Below are positions 27,999 through 36,460 of a stretch of 64,000 bases of DNA, one piece after another; position 1 is the stretch's first letter; each line of letters begins with the position of its first letter. This DNA comes from Microbacterium sp. (GTDB lineage: Bacteria; Actinomycetota; Actinomycetes; Actinomycetales; Microbacteriaceae). The notes under the pieces are model-generated. The model was not told the DNA's origin. It saw only the letters and a list, made by a program, of their open reading frames with translations, and did not search any database. Location: assembly GCA_003248655.1 (NCBI GenBank), contig QFPM01000004.1:1-64000 (forward strand), read 5' to 3'. The position numbers were made by a program, and so were the translations under genes.

Positions 27999-29834
27999 TC
28001 AGCCGAGCGAGACGTTCGTCGTGGTCACCGGAACCGTGTAGATCTCCTCGACGGCATCCGCGAAGTCATCCATGATGACGTTGCGCTTGATGCTCATCTT
28101 CGGAGTCAGGTGACCGCTGTCCTCGGTCCACTCGGTGGGGAGGATCGTGAACTTGCGGATCGACTCGGCGCGCGAGACGGTCTTGTTCGCGCGGTCGACG
28201 GCGGTCTGCACCTCGGCACGGACCTTGTCGTTCTTCGCGGCATCGGCGAGCGACATGTCGGCGGGCAGGCCGTTGTTGGCGAGCCACGCGGGCAGCATCT
28301 CGGGGTCGAGGGTGACGAGGGCGGCGATGAACGGCTTCTGATCGCCGACGACAACGACCTGGCCGACGATCGGGTTCGCGCGGATCGGGTCTTCGAGCGC
28401 GGCCGGGGCGACGTTCTTGCCGCCCGCCGTGACGATGATCTCCTTCTTGCGTCCGGTGATCGTGAGGAAGCCCTCGTCGTCGAACGCGCCGATGTCGCCG
28501 GTCTTGAACCAGTCGCCGTTGAAGGTCGCGGCGGTCGCCTCGGGGTTGCGCCAGTACTCCTTGAACACGTTGATGCCGCGCACCTCGACCTCGCCGTCCT
28601 CGGCCAGGCGCACGCCGACACCCGGGAGCGCGGGGCCGACGGTGCCGATCTTGGCCTTCGTCGGGAGGTTCACCGTCGCGGGCGCCGTGGTCTCGGTCAG
28701 GCCGTAGCCCTCGAGGATCGTGACGCCGAGGCTGTGGAAGAAGTGCCCGAGGCGCGGACCCAGGGGAGCGGAGCCCGAGACGGCGTAGGTCACCCGGCCG
28801 CCCATCGCCTCACGGAGCTTGCTGTAGACGAGCTTGTCGAACAGCGCGAACTTGATCTTGGTGCCCAGCGGCACCTTCTTGCCGTCCTGCAGGAGCGTCG
28901 AGTGCTCGATCGCCGTCGCCGCCGCGGCGCGGAAGATCTTGCCCTTGCCGCCCGCCTCAGCCTTCTGCTCGGCGGAGTTGTAGACCTTCTCGAACACGCG
29001 CGGCACGGCGAGCAGGAACGTCGGCTTGAACGACCCGAGGGCGGGGAGCAGCTGCTTCGTGTCGGGCTGGTGACCGGTCTTGACCCCGGCGTGGACGTCG
29101 AGGATCGAGATGAATCGGGCGAACACGTGCGCCGTCGTGATGAACAGCAGCGTCGAGGCGCCGCCGGGCGCGTCGAGGACCTCGCCGAGGGCCTTCGCGG
29201 CGTTGCGCGAGAGCTCGACGAAGTTGCTGTGGGTGAGGACGCATCCCTTCGGGCGCCCGGTCGAGCCCGAGGTGTAGATCAGGGTGGCGATGTCGGAGCC
29301 GACCGCGAGGCTGCGCCGCCGCTCGATCTCGTCGTCGCTCACGTCGACCCCGCCCGCGCGCAGCGTGTCGAGGGCGCCGGATGCCATGCTCCAGGCCTCG
29401 CGCACGAGCGGCAGCTCGCCCCGCACCTCGGCAACGCGGGCGGCGTGCTCGTCGGTCTCGGAGAGGACGGCAATCGCGCCCGAGTCGGACACGATCCAGC
29501 TGACCTGCGACGCCGAACTCGTCTCGTACACCGGCACCATGACGGCCCCGGCGAAGAACAGCGCGAAGTCGACGAGCGACCACTCGTAGGTCGTTCGGGC
29601 GATGAACGCGACCTTCTCACCGGGCTGGATGCCGGCGGCCACGAACCCCTTCGCGAGCGCGATCACCTCACGCTGGAACTCGGCGGCGGTGATGTCGCGC
29701 CATCCGTCGCCGTCGGGGACGGCGAACAGCGCGAGCGAGGGCGTCGCCTTCACCCGCTCGACGAGCAGATCGGCGATGTTCGCGCTCGGGTCGGCGGGAA
29801 CGATGGCGGGGACTTCGAACTGGACGGCGCTCAT
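27999..29834 (-). CDS. fadD: Long-chain acyl-CoA synthetase (FadD15-like)
   Basis: ATP-dependent activation of long-chain fatty acids. An AMP-forming enzyme of 611 residues: P-loop-like LIYTSGSTGRPKGCVLTH, the YGLTETTAP motif, TGDIGAFDDEGFLTITGRKK hinge and C-terminal Lys in GHLTPKMSIKR. Start at ATG 29834 with AAGGAG nine nt upstream; TTG 29843 is too close to that site. It resembles the membrane-associated FACS group (mycobacterial FadD15), and FadD15, an acyltransferase, AroG and PknL are also neighbours in mycobacteria. Confidence 0.92.
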   Translation of the reverse strand: MSAVQFEVPAIVPADPSANIADLLVERVKATPSLALFAVPDGDGWRDITAAEFQREVIALAKGFVAAGIQPGEKVAFIARTTYEWSLVDFALFFAGAVMVPVYETSSASQVSWIVSDSGAIAVLSETDEHAARVAEVRGELPLVREAWSMASGALDTLRAGGVDVSDDEIERRRSLAVGSDIATLIYTSGSTGRPKGCVLTHSNFVELSRNAAKALGEVLDAPGGASTLLFITTAHVFARFISILDVHAGVKTGHQPDTKQLLPALGSFKPTFLLAVPRVFEKVYNSAEQKAEAGGKGKIFRAAAATAIEHSTLLQDGKKVPLGTKIKFALFDKLVYSKLREAMGGRVTYAVSGSAPLGPRLGHFFHSLGVTILEGYGLTETTAPATVNLPTKAKIGTVGPALPGVGVRLAEDGEVEVRGINVFKEYWRNPEATAATFNGDWFKTGDIGAFDDEGFLTITGRKKEIIVTAGGKNVAPAALEDPIRANPIVGQVVVVGDQKPFIAALVTLDPEMLPAWLANNGLPADMSLADAAKNDKVRAEVQTAVDRANKTVSRAESIRKFTILPTEWTEDSGHLTPKMSIKRNVIMDDFADAVEEIYTVPVTTTNVSLG

Positions 29835-29976
29835 GAGCGGCAACTCCTTCGGTACCGGGTGGCGTCGGATGACGGGGTGGCATTCAGTCTATCTGTTGCT
29901 GAGACTGAGTCCCACGGGATTTCTCACCCAGGATCCTGGACGGTTCGAGCCCCCGTCGGACTGTTGCTGTCCACAC

Positions 29977-30023
29977 TAGACTCTCGGATGCCGCGCCGCC
30001 CGGGTGAGATCGCCGGGGCGTGA
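29977..30023 (+). promoter_or_regulatory. -10 box and 11-residue leader ORF upstream of glk
   Basis: TAGACT (29977-29982) is followed 5 nt later by ATG 29988, which opens an 11-codon frame (MPRRPGEIAGA) ending with TGA at 30023. The glk ribosome site GGGAGGA (30034-30040) comes 10 nt after that stop. It may be a leaderless leader peptide or a coincidence. Confidence 0.35.
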
Positions 30024-30046
30024 TCCTCGCGGCGGGAGGAAACGCT

Positions 30047-30985
30047 GTGCTCAATGTCGGCATCGACATCGGCGGGACGAAGATCGCCGGAGGAGTCGTC
30101 GATGAGACGGGTGCGATCGTCGAACGCCTCCGGGTGCCGACGCCGTCCGATCCGGCAGCGCTCGCAGAGGCGGTCGCGGCGATGGTGGCGGAGCTGGCAT
30201 CCCGTCATGACGTCTCCGCCGTCGGGGTCGCTGCCGCCGGGTACATCGATCGCACCCGCTCGGTCATGCTGCACGCGCCCAACATCGACTGGCAGAACGA
30301 GCCGCTGCGCGCCGAGTTCGAAGCGCTCCTGGGGCGACCGGTGACCCTCGAGAACGACGCGAACGCGGCCGGCTGGGGCGAGTACCGCTTCGGCGCAGGA
30401 CGGGGCTCGACCGACATGGTCATGGTGACCCTCGGCACCGGCGTCGGGGGAGCGGTCATCAATGACGGGCGCCTGCTCATCGGAGCCAACGGGTCGGCGG
30501 CCGAGCTCGGCCACGTGCGGTTCGTCCGCGGCGGACGCCCGTGCGGATGCGGACAGAGCGGATGTCTGGAGCAGTACGCGTCCGGGCGCGCCCTGCAGCG
30601 CGAGCTCGGCGACATCGCGGATGCCGGCGGCGTCGGCGAGCGTCTCGCGGCGCATCGCCGCAGCGACGGCACGATCCGCTCGCGCGACCTGGCGATGCTC
30701 CTCGCCGAAGAGGATGCGGGCGCCCTCGAGGCCGTCCGGCGCGTCGCGACCGCGCTCGGGGAGGCCTGCGGAGTGTTCCAGGCCGTGCTCGACCCCGACC
30801 TGTTCGTCATCGGTGGCGGCGTCGCCGATCTGGGCGAGATTCTGCTCGCGCCCACCCGCCTCGCCTACGGCACGTCGTTGCCTGGATTCGGTGAGAGGCC
30901 CACGGCGCGGTTCGTGACGGCTACTCTCGGCAATGACGCGGGGATGGTCGGCGTCGCCGATCTCGCCGGAATGCGGAGCGCCTGA
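30047..30985 (+). CDS. glk: ROK-family glucokinase
   Basis: Phosphorylates glucose to glucose 6-phosphate. ATP-binding VGIDIGGTKIAGGVVDE, the ROK segment ENDANAAGWGEYRFGAGRG, catalytic-loop Asp within it, and the zinc motif CGCGQSGCLEQYASG with GHVRF upstream. No N-terminal helix-turn-helix, so an enzyme rather than a ROK repressor. GTG 30047 has GGGAGGA six nt upstream; GTG 30020 would be earlier but without such a site. The stop shares a base with the next ATG. Confidence 0.9.
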   Translation: MLNVGIDIGGTKIAGGVVDETGAIVERLRVPTPSDPAALAEAVAAMVAELASRHDVSAVGVAAAGYIDRTRSVMLHAPNIDWQNEPLRAEFEALLGRPVTLENDANAAGWGEYRFGAGRGSTDMVMVTLGTGVGGAVINDGRLLIGANGSAAELGHVRFVRGGRPCGCGQSGCLEQYASGRALQRELGDIADAGGVGERLAAHRRSDGTIRSRDLAMLLAEEDAGALEAVRRVATALGEACGVFQAVLDPDLFVIGGGVADLGEILLAPTRLAYGTSLPGFGERPTARFVTATLGNDAGMVGVADLAGMRSA

Positions 30986-31665
30986 TGTTCTACTGGTTCA
31001 TGAAGTACGTCGTCATCGGGCCGTTCGTGAAGGCGATCTTCCGCCCGTGGATCGTGGGGCGCTCGAACGTCCCGGCATCCGGCGCGGCGATCCTCGCGTC
31101 GAACCACCTGTCGGTGAGCGACTCGATTTTCCTGCCGCTCATGATCGACCGGCCGATGAGCTTCCTCGCGAAGAGCGACTACTTCACCGGCAAAGGCCTC
31201 AAGGGCTGGGCGACCCGCATGTTCATGAAGGCGACCGGCCAGATCCCGATCGACCGCACCGGCGGCCAGGCATCCGAAGACTCGCTCAACACCGGACTGC
31301 AGGTGCTCGGCCGGGGCGACCTGCTCGGAATCTACCCCGAGGGCACGCGCAGCCCCGACGGCAAGCTCTACCGCGGCCGCACGGGGCTCGCGCGGATGGC
31401 CCTCGAAGCTCGCGTTCGGGTCATCCCCGTCGTCATGGTCGACACCGGCGAGGTCATGCCGATCGGCCGGACGATCCCGCGCATCGGGCGCGTCGGCATG
31501 GTCATCGGCGAACCGCTCGACTTCACGCGCTTCCACGGGATGGAATCCGACCGGTACGTGCTCCGGTCGGTGACCGACGAGATCATGGTCGCGCTGCAGC
31601 GGCTCGGCGAGCAGCAGTACGAAGACGTCTACGCCTCGACCGTCAAGGACCGCCGGCCGGCGTGA
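30985..31665 (+). CDS. 1-acyl-sn-glycerol-3-phosphate acyltransferase (PlsC family)
   Basis: Transfers an acyl chain to lysophosphatidic acid at the membrane. The 226-residue protein shows block I NHLSVSD (His41 and Asp46, the H-x4-D catalytic pair), block III PEGTRSPDG, and a hydrophobic start (FYWFMKYVVIGPFVKAIF). Coupled to glk by TGATG. The order acyltransferase then class II DAHP synthase matches the Rv2182c/Rv2178c neighbourhood in mycobacteria, as far as I recall it. Confidence 0.9.
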   Translation: MFYWFMKYVVIGPFVKAIFRPWIVGRSNVPASGAAILASNHLSVSDSIFLPLMIDRPMSFLAKSDYFTGKGLKGWATRMFMKATGQIPIDRTGGQASEDSLNTGLQVLGRGDLLGIYPEGTRSPDGKLYRGRTGLARMALEARVRVIPVVMVDTGEVMPIGRTIPRIGRVGMVIGEPLDFTRFHGMESDRYVLRSVTDEIMVALQRLGEQQYEDVYASTVKDRRPA

Positions 31666-31742
31666 GGCGCGGCTTGTCTGCGCGGCTCGCTTGCGCGGCG
31701 AGTGGCGACCGGCTGGCGCGTCGTGGCGGGTGTGCGCGCCAC

Positions 31743-31748
31743 TAGACT
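31743..31748 (+). promoter_or_regulatory. -10 box of aroG, leaderless spacing
   Basis: TAGACT, then 6 nt, then ATG 31755. There is no Shine-Dalgarno in the intervening or preceding bases, so a leaderless mRNA is likely. Confidence 0.6.
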
Positions 31749-31754
31749 GAACGG

Positions 31755-33092
31755 ATGCCCACCCTGCACGCCGACCTGGATCATTGGCGCACGCTCCCGA
31801 TCAAACAGCAGCCGAGCTGGCCCGATCAGGCCGCCGTCGCCGCCGTCTCTGACGAGATCGCGACCCTTCCGCCGCTCGTCTTCGCCGGCGAGGTCGACAA
31901 CCTCCGCGACCGGCTTGCGCGCGCGGCATCCGGTCGTGCGTTCCTGCTGCAGGGCGGCGACTGCGCCGAGACCTTCGCGGGCGCGACGGCGGAGCAGATT
32001 CGCAACCGCATCAAGACGGTGCTGCAGATGGCGGTCGTGCTCACGTACGGGGCATCCATGCCGGTCGTGAAGATGGGGCGCATGGCGGGCCAGTTCGCCA
32101 AGCCGCGTTCGAGCGACAGCGAGACGCGCGGCGAGGTCACCCTGCCGGCGTACCGCGGCGACATCGTCAACGGCTACGACTTCACCGAGGGGTCGCGCAC
32201 CGCCGACCCGCAGCGGCTGCTGAAGGGGTACCACACCGCGGCATCCACCATCAATCTCATCCGGGCGTTCACGCAGGGTGGGTTCGCGGACCTGCGCGAA
32301 GTGCACTCGTGGAACCGCGGGTTCGCGCAGAACCCCGCGAACCAGCAGTACGAGCGTCTCGCGACCGAGATCGACCGGGCGATCAAGTTCATGGAGGCCG
32401 CCGGCGCCGACTTTGACGAGCTCAAGCGCGTCGAGTTCTACACCGGCCACGAGGGCCTGCTGATGGACTACGAGCGCCCCATGACGCGCATCGACTCGCG
32501 CACGGGGACGCCCTACAACACGTCGGCCCACTTCCTGTGGATCGGCGAGCGCACCCGCGAGCTCGACGGCGCGCACGTCGACTACTTCTCGAAGATCCGG
32601 AACCCCATCGGCGTCAAGCTCGGGCCCACGACCGACCCGTCGGTCGCGCTGCAGCTCATCGACAAGCTCGACCCCGAGCGCGAGCCGGGGCGTCTGACGT
32701 TCATCACGCGCATGGGTGCGGGGAAGATCCGCGACGCGCTGCCGCCGCTGCTCGAAGCGGTGAAGGATGCCGGGGCGACGCCGCTGTGGGTCACCGACCC
32801 CATGCACGGCAACGGCATCACGACCCCGACGGGGTACAAGACGCGTCGGTTCGACGACGTCGTCGACGAAGTGCGTGGGTTCTTCGAGGCGCATCGGGCT
32901 GTCGGGACGTTTCCCGGCGGCATCCATGTCGAGCTCACCGGCGACGACGTGACGGAGTGCCTGGGCGGCTCGGAGCAGATCGACGAGGCGACCCTCGCGA
33001 CCCGCTACGAGAGCCTCTGCGACCCGCGCCTGAACCACATGCAGTCCCTCGAGCTGGCGTTCCTCGTGGCCGAGGAGCTCGAGAAGCGCTGA
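31755..33092 (+). CDS. aroG: 3-deoxy-7-phosphoheptulonate synthase, class II
   Basis: First step of the shikimate pathway, joining phosphoenolpyruvate and erythrose 4-phosphate. The 445-residue chain is the plant/actinobacterial class II type: GGDCAETFAGATAEQIRNR, VVKMGRMAGQFAKPRS, the HEGLLMDYE metal region, TRMGAGKIRDALP and WVTDPMHGNG. The N-terminal extension (about 30 residues) is where class II enzymes carry an allosteric interface. The start is set by the -10 box six nt upstream. Followed by a repeat-rich spacer. Confidence 0.95.
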   Translation: MPTLHADLDHWRTLPIKQQPSWPDQAAVAAVSDEIATLPPLVFAGEVDNLRDRLARAASGRAFLLQGGDCAETFAGATAEQIRNRIKTVLQMAVVLTYGASMPVVKMGRMAGQFAKPRSSDSETRGEVTLPAYRGDIVNGYDFTEGSRTADPQRLLKGYHTAASTINLIRAFTQGGFADLREVHSWNRGFAQNPANQQYERLATEIDRAIKFMEAAGADFDELKRVEFYTGHEGLLMDYERPMTRIDSRTGTPYNTSAHFLWIGERTRELDGAHVDYFSKIRNPIGVKLGPTTDPSVALQLIDKLDPEREPGRLTFITRMGAGKIRDALPPLLEAVKDAGATPLWVTDPMHGNGITTPTGYKTRRFDDVVDEVRGFFEAHRAVGTFPGGIHVELTGDDVTECLGGSEQIDEATLATRYESLCDPRLNHMQSLELAFLVAEELEKR

Positions 33093-33135
33093 CCCCGCGG
33101 CGCTGCGCCCGCGGCTTGCGCCCCGCCCCCGCCCC

Positions 33136-33281
33136 TCGCGAAACCGCAGCTGTGCACGGTTTTGAGCGCCGAAAGCGTGCACAAGCGCAGTCTCGCGAAA
33201 CCGCAGTGCGCAAGCCATTTCGCGAAACCGCAGCTGTGCACGGTTTTGAGCGCCGAAAGCGTGCACAAGCGCAGTTTCGCG
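33136..33281. repeat. Two imperfect hairpin repeats plus a half copy
   Basis: Two near-identical copies, 33137-33198 and 33221-33281, each pair a CGCGAAACCGCAGCTGTGCACG-type left arm with a CGTGCACAAGCGCAGT-type right arm (17 and 18 of 22 positions). Between them a shorter CGCGAAA/TTTCGCG hairpin is formed. The right arm recurs exactly at 34372. Confidence 0.85.
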
Positions 33282-33335
33282 GGGGGCTGTGGATGACTGC
33301 GACGGCGCTGACGCGGCATCCGCCACGCTGTGGGG

Positions 33336-34304
33336 ATGCCGCGACAGCCGACACCGCTCCCGGACGCACTCACGACCGGGCCATTCTGGTTCCGTGAGGC
33401 GATCGACTTCGGCGTGCCGCGACGGCGGCTCGCGGCTTCGGACCTGACCCACCCGCACCGCGGCGTCTACGCTCCCGCGGGCGCCGACGACCAGCTCGCG
33501 GCGTGTGAGAGCGCGTTGCCTCTTCTGGGGGAGGATCGCCGGTTCAGCCACCTCACCGCGGCGCGACTGTGGGGGATGCCGTTGCCGTTCGAGTGGCGCA
33601 GCGGCGAGCCACTGCACGTGCTGACGCTCCCCGGCGCGGAACCGCTGCGCCGCTCAGGCATCGTCGGGTGGGAGAGCGCCGACCGCCCGGGCGGCGCACT
33701 CGTGGGGCCATTCCCGGTCGTCGCGGCTGCGGATGTCTGGGCGCAGCTCTCCGTCCCTGGCGCGACGGGCCGCGACCCGGAGACGGGCCGACGCCAGACG
33801 CTCTCGCGGGTCTGGCTGGTTGCGGTGGGCGACTACCTGCTGACGGGTCCGCGCGCGCCCGGCGGAAAGCGCACGCCGCTGTGTTCGCGTGATGAACTGG
33901 TTGCCGCGGCGATCACGCGCCGCGGAAAGCGCGGCGCCAAGGCGCTCACCTGGGCGCTCGAGCGTGTGCGGGCCGGTGCCCAGTCCCCGCGCGAGAGTAT
34001 GCTGCGACTGGCGCTGGTCGACCGGGGGTTGCCCGAGCCCGCGGTGCAGCCGCCGATCGCGACGTCCGCCGGCATCCGGCATCCGGACCTCGGGTACCTC
34101 GAGGAGCGCGTGCTGATCGAGTACCAGGGCGATCACCATCGCACCGACCCCGCGCAATGGCGCGAGGATCTGCGGCGGCAGCAGTTCTTCGAGGATGCCG
34201 GGTATCGCGTCATCGCGGTCACGATCGAGGAGTTCGCCGACGACTGTTTCGCGCTGGCGCTGCGGATCCGCCGCGCGCTTCGCGGCAGGTCCTACGGCGC
34301 CTGA
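33336..34304 (+). CDS. Endonuclease-like protein (DUF559/Vsr-like C terminus), AbiEi-like N-terminal region
   Basis: Start ATG 33336 (GTG 33330 possible); about 322 residues. The C-terminal 75 residues (LEERVLIEYQGDHHR, then DPAQWREDLRRQQFFEDAGYR and VIAVT) have the DUF559/Vsr-like restriction-nuclease core: acidic residue, E-x-G-x-H region and a late Arg/Asp helix. The N-terminal half (FREAIDFGVPRRRL, HRGVYAP, LTAARLWGMPLP) resembles the helix-turn-helix and following domain of AbiEi-type antitoxins, which pair with such endonuclease folds in actinobacteria. No toxin partner is adjacent. It lies alone between hairpin repeats that share sequence. Function unknown. Confidence 0.7.
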   Translation: MPRQPTPLPDALTTGPFWFREAIDFGVPRRRLAASDLTHPHRGVYAPAGADDQLAACESALPLLGEDRRFSHLTAARLWGMPLPFEWRSGEPLHVLTLPGAEPLRRSGIVGWESADRPGGALVGPFPVVAAADVWAQLSVPGATGRDPETGRRQTLSRVWLVAVGDYLLTGPRAPGGKRTPLCSRDELVAAAITRRGKRGAKALTWALERVRAGAQSPRESMLRLALVDRGLPEPAVQPPIATSAGIRHPDLGYLEERVLIEYQGDHHRTDPAQWREDLRRQQFFEDAGYRVIAVTIEEFADDCFALALRIRRALRGRSYGA

Positions 34305-34331
34305 CCCGCCGCGCGAGCGCGCCCCGCCGCC

Positions 34332-34394
34332 CCGCGAAACTGCGCTTGTGCACGGTTACGGGGCGGAAAAGCGTGCACAAGCGCAGTTTCGCGG
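34332..34394. repeat. Perfect 23-bp hairpin between convergent genes
   Basis: Arms 34332-34354 and 34372-34394 are exact reverse complements with a 17-nt loop. Its right arm equals the right arm of the second repeat at 33260-33281. It lies between the endonuclease-like gene and the pknL stop and could terminate both. Confidence 0.9.
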
Positions 34395-34442
34395 AGGGTG
34401 GGGACGCGGGGAGCGGGCGGCGTCAGCCGACGACGACGGGCG

Positions 34443-36392
34443 TCAGGGACCGGGGACGAGCGTGATCGTCGAGCCGCGCTTCGCGGACTCGCCGGCCTTC
34501 GGGCTCGTGCTACGGACGTGATAGATGTCCCAGTTGTTGATCCCGAGGAAGCCGATCTCATCGATACCCGGATCGACCTTGAACCCTAGACGCTCCAGCG
34601 CCGTCTTGGCGTCGCGGATGGTCATCCCGACCACATTCGCGGGGATGTCCACGAGGTCGGGACCCTTCGAGACCACGAGCACGACACTCTCGCCGGGCTG
34701 GATGCTGCTGCCGTCCTCGCGATCGGCGATGCGGATGACGCGGCCCTTCTCGACCGTGTCGCTGTACTCCTCGGTGGTCGTTGCGTCGAGCTTGACCAGC
34801 CGCAGCGCCTCGGTCGCTGCCTCCACGGTGCTTCCGGCGACGTCGGGCAAGGGACCGGCCGACACCTCGAACGCAACCGTCGAGGTCTCGAGCGCGGTGC
34901 AGCCGTTCGAGCAGTCGATCGCGTCGCCGCCGCCGCCCGGCGGCGTCACCAACGCCCGGAGGACCGTTCCCGCCGCCGCGTCGGTGAAGATGCGCACGGG
35001 ATCGCCCGACGGCGTGATGTACACCTCGGCGAGCGCCGCGGTCGCCGCATCCAGCGTCTGCCCCGCGAGCGGGCCGATGTCGCGGGATGCCGGGCCGAGC
35101 GAGATCACGACGGTCACGGTGCTCTCTTTGTCGACTCGTTCGCCGACACCGGGTTCGGTCCGAACCACCTGCCCGAGCGGCACGTCACGGCTGTAGTCCT
35201 CGCCGCGGGCCGCGACGAGCGATTCCGCCGCAAGGATGCCACTGGCCTCCTCGAAGGACTTCCCCGCGACATCCGGCACCGCGACGAGCGAACCCGGTCC
35301 CGACCCGAACCACCACCCCGCTGTACCCGCGAGGGCGGCGAGCAGCAGCACGATCACGAGCAGCCAGCCCCCCTTGGCGGCGTTTCGCTTCGTGCGGCGG
35401 CGCAGCCGCGTCGCGTTGTCGACGTCGTCGGTCACCGTAGGCGCCGTGAATGTGCCGGGCAGCACCTTGGTCAGCTCGCCCGAGTCGACACCGTCGTCGA
35501 CGGCGACGATTCCCGGCGCGGGGCTGCGGACGACGTGCGGGAAGACCCCGAGCTCCTTCTCGACCTCGCGCAGCCGGTCGAGCATGACGCGCGCGTCGAG
35601 GGGACGCTCCTCGGGGCTGCGCTCGGTCGCCCACATGACGAGCTCGTCCAGCTGCTCGGGGATGCCGGGATTCTTCGCGCTGGGGCGGGGCACCGAGTCG
35701 GTCGCGTGCTGGTACGCGATCTGCATCGGCTGCTCGCCTTTGTAAGGCTGCTCGCCGACGAGCATCTCGTAGAGCATGATGCCGAGTGCGTAGATGTCGC
35801 TGCGGGCATCCGCCGTTCCCCGGGTGACGAGCTCGGGTGCGAGGTAGGCGATCGTCCCCATGAGCATCTGGCCGCTCGCGGTGTTCGCGCTCGTCGCGCG
35901 CGCCAGCCCGAAGTCGCCGATCTTGATGCGACCGTCCTCGGCGAGGAGCACGTTCTCGGGCTTGACGTCCCGGTGCACGATGCCCGCGCGGTGCGCCGCG
36001 GCGAGGCCCGAGAGCACGGCATCCATGATCGTGATCGTCTGCGGGATGGACAGGCGCTTCTGCTCGCGCAGGAGGTCGCGCAGGGTGATCCCGGGCAGGT
36101 ACTCCATGACGAGATACGCCATCTCGCCGTCCTGACCCTGGTCGAAGACGTTGACCACGTGCGGGTCGGCGAGGCGCGCAGCCGCGCGGGCCTCCTGGAT
36201 GAACCGCCCCTGGAACACGGTGTCATCGGAAAGGTGGCTGTGCATCACCTTGAGCGCGACGCGGCGCTCGAGGCGGAGGTCGGTCGCGACGTAGACGGTC
36301 GCCATTCCGCCGCGGGCGATGCGAGCGCGAACGCGGTACCGGCCGTCGACCAGACGGCCGATCAGCGGGTCCGTCTGCTGGCTCGTGCTCAC
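34443..36392 (-). CDS. pknL: Membrane Ser/Thr protein kinase with PASTA domains, PknL-like
   Basis: A 649-residue transmembrane kinase. Kinase domain residues 14-275: glycine loop IARGGMATVY, Lys48 (VALKV), catalytic HRDVKPEN with Asp142, DFG Asp160, and a Thr-rich activation loop (TSANTASGQMLMGT). One membrane helix at 342-362, then about four PASTA repeats to the end, which bind muropeptide-like ligands. The second PASTA repeat carries an insertion with PGGGG and CSNGC, two cysteines able to form a disulfide. The neighbouring Rv2175c-like gene at 37639 matches the known substrate of mycobacterial PknL, which supports PknL over PknB. Confidence 0.92.
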   Translation of the reverse strand: MSTSQQTDPLIGRLVDGRYRVRARIARGGMATVYVATDLRLERRVALKVMHSHLSDDTVFQGRFIQEARAAARLADPHVVNVFDQGQDGEMAYLVMEYLPGITLRDLLREQKRLSIPQTITIMDAVLSGLAAAHRAGIVHRDVKPENVLLAEDGRIKIGDFGLARATSANTASGQMLMGTIAYLAPELVTRGTADARSDIYALGIMLYEMLVGEQPYKGEQPMQIAYQHATDSVPRPSAKNPGIPEQLDELVMWATERSPEERPLDARVMLDRLREVEKELGVFPHVVRSPAPGIVAVDDGVDSGELTKVLPGTFTAPTVTDDVDNATRLRRRTKRNAAKGGWLLVIVLLLAALAGTAGWWFGSGPGSLVAVPDVAGKSFEEASGILAAESLVAARGEDYSRDVPLGQVVRTEPGVGERVDKESTVTVVISLGPASRDIGPLAGQTLDAATAALAEVYITPSGDPVRIFTDAAAGTVLRALVTPPGGGGDAIDCSNGCTALETSTVAFEVSAGPLPDVAGSTVEAATEALRLVKLDATTTEEYSDTVEKGRVIRIADREDGSSIQPGESVVLVVSKGPDLVDIPANVVGMTIRDAKTALERLGFKVDPGIDEIGFLGINNWDIYHVRSTSPKAGESAKRGSTITLVPGP

Positions 36393-36460
36393 TCTGAGAT
36401 TCTAGAGAGCGGATGCCGTGGGGCCTGGGAGCGGCTCACCCTCCCGGCTCAGGCGGTGCA

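Noticed and set aside
29930..29965. tRNA-like T-arm (GGTTCGAGCCCCC)
   Set aside because: No matching acceptor, D or anticodon stems could be drawn around it.
31629..33617. Long minus-strand frame opposite aroG and the endonuclease-like gene
   Set aside because: Shadow of aroG that also runs through the hairpin repeats, producing repeated peptides; not a protein family.
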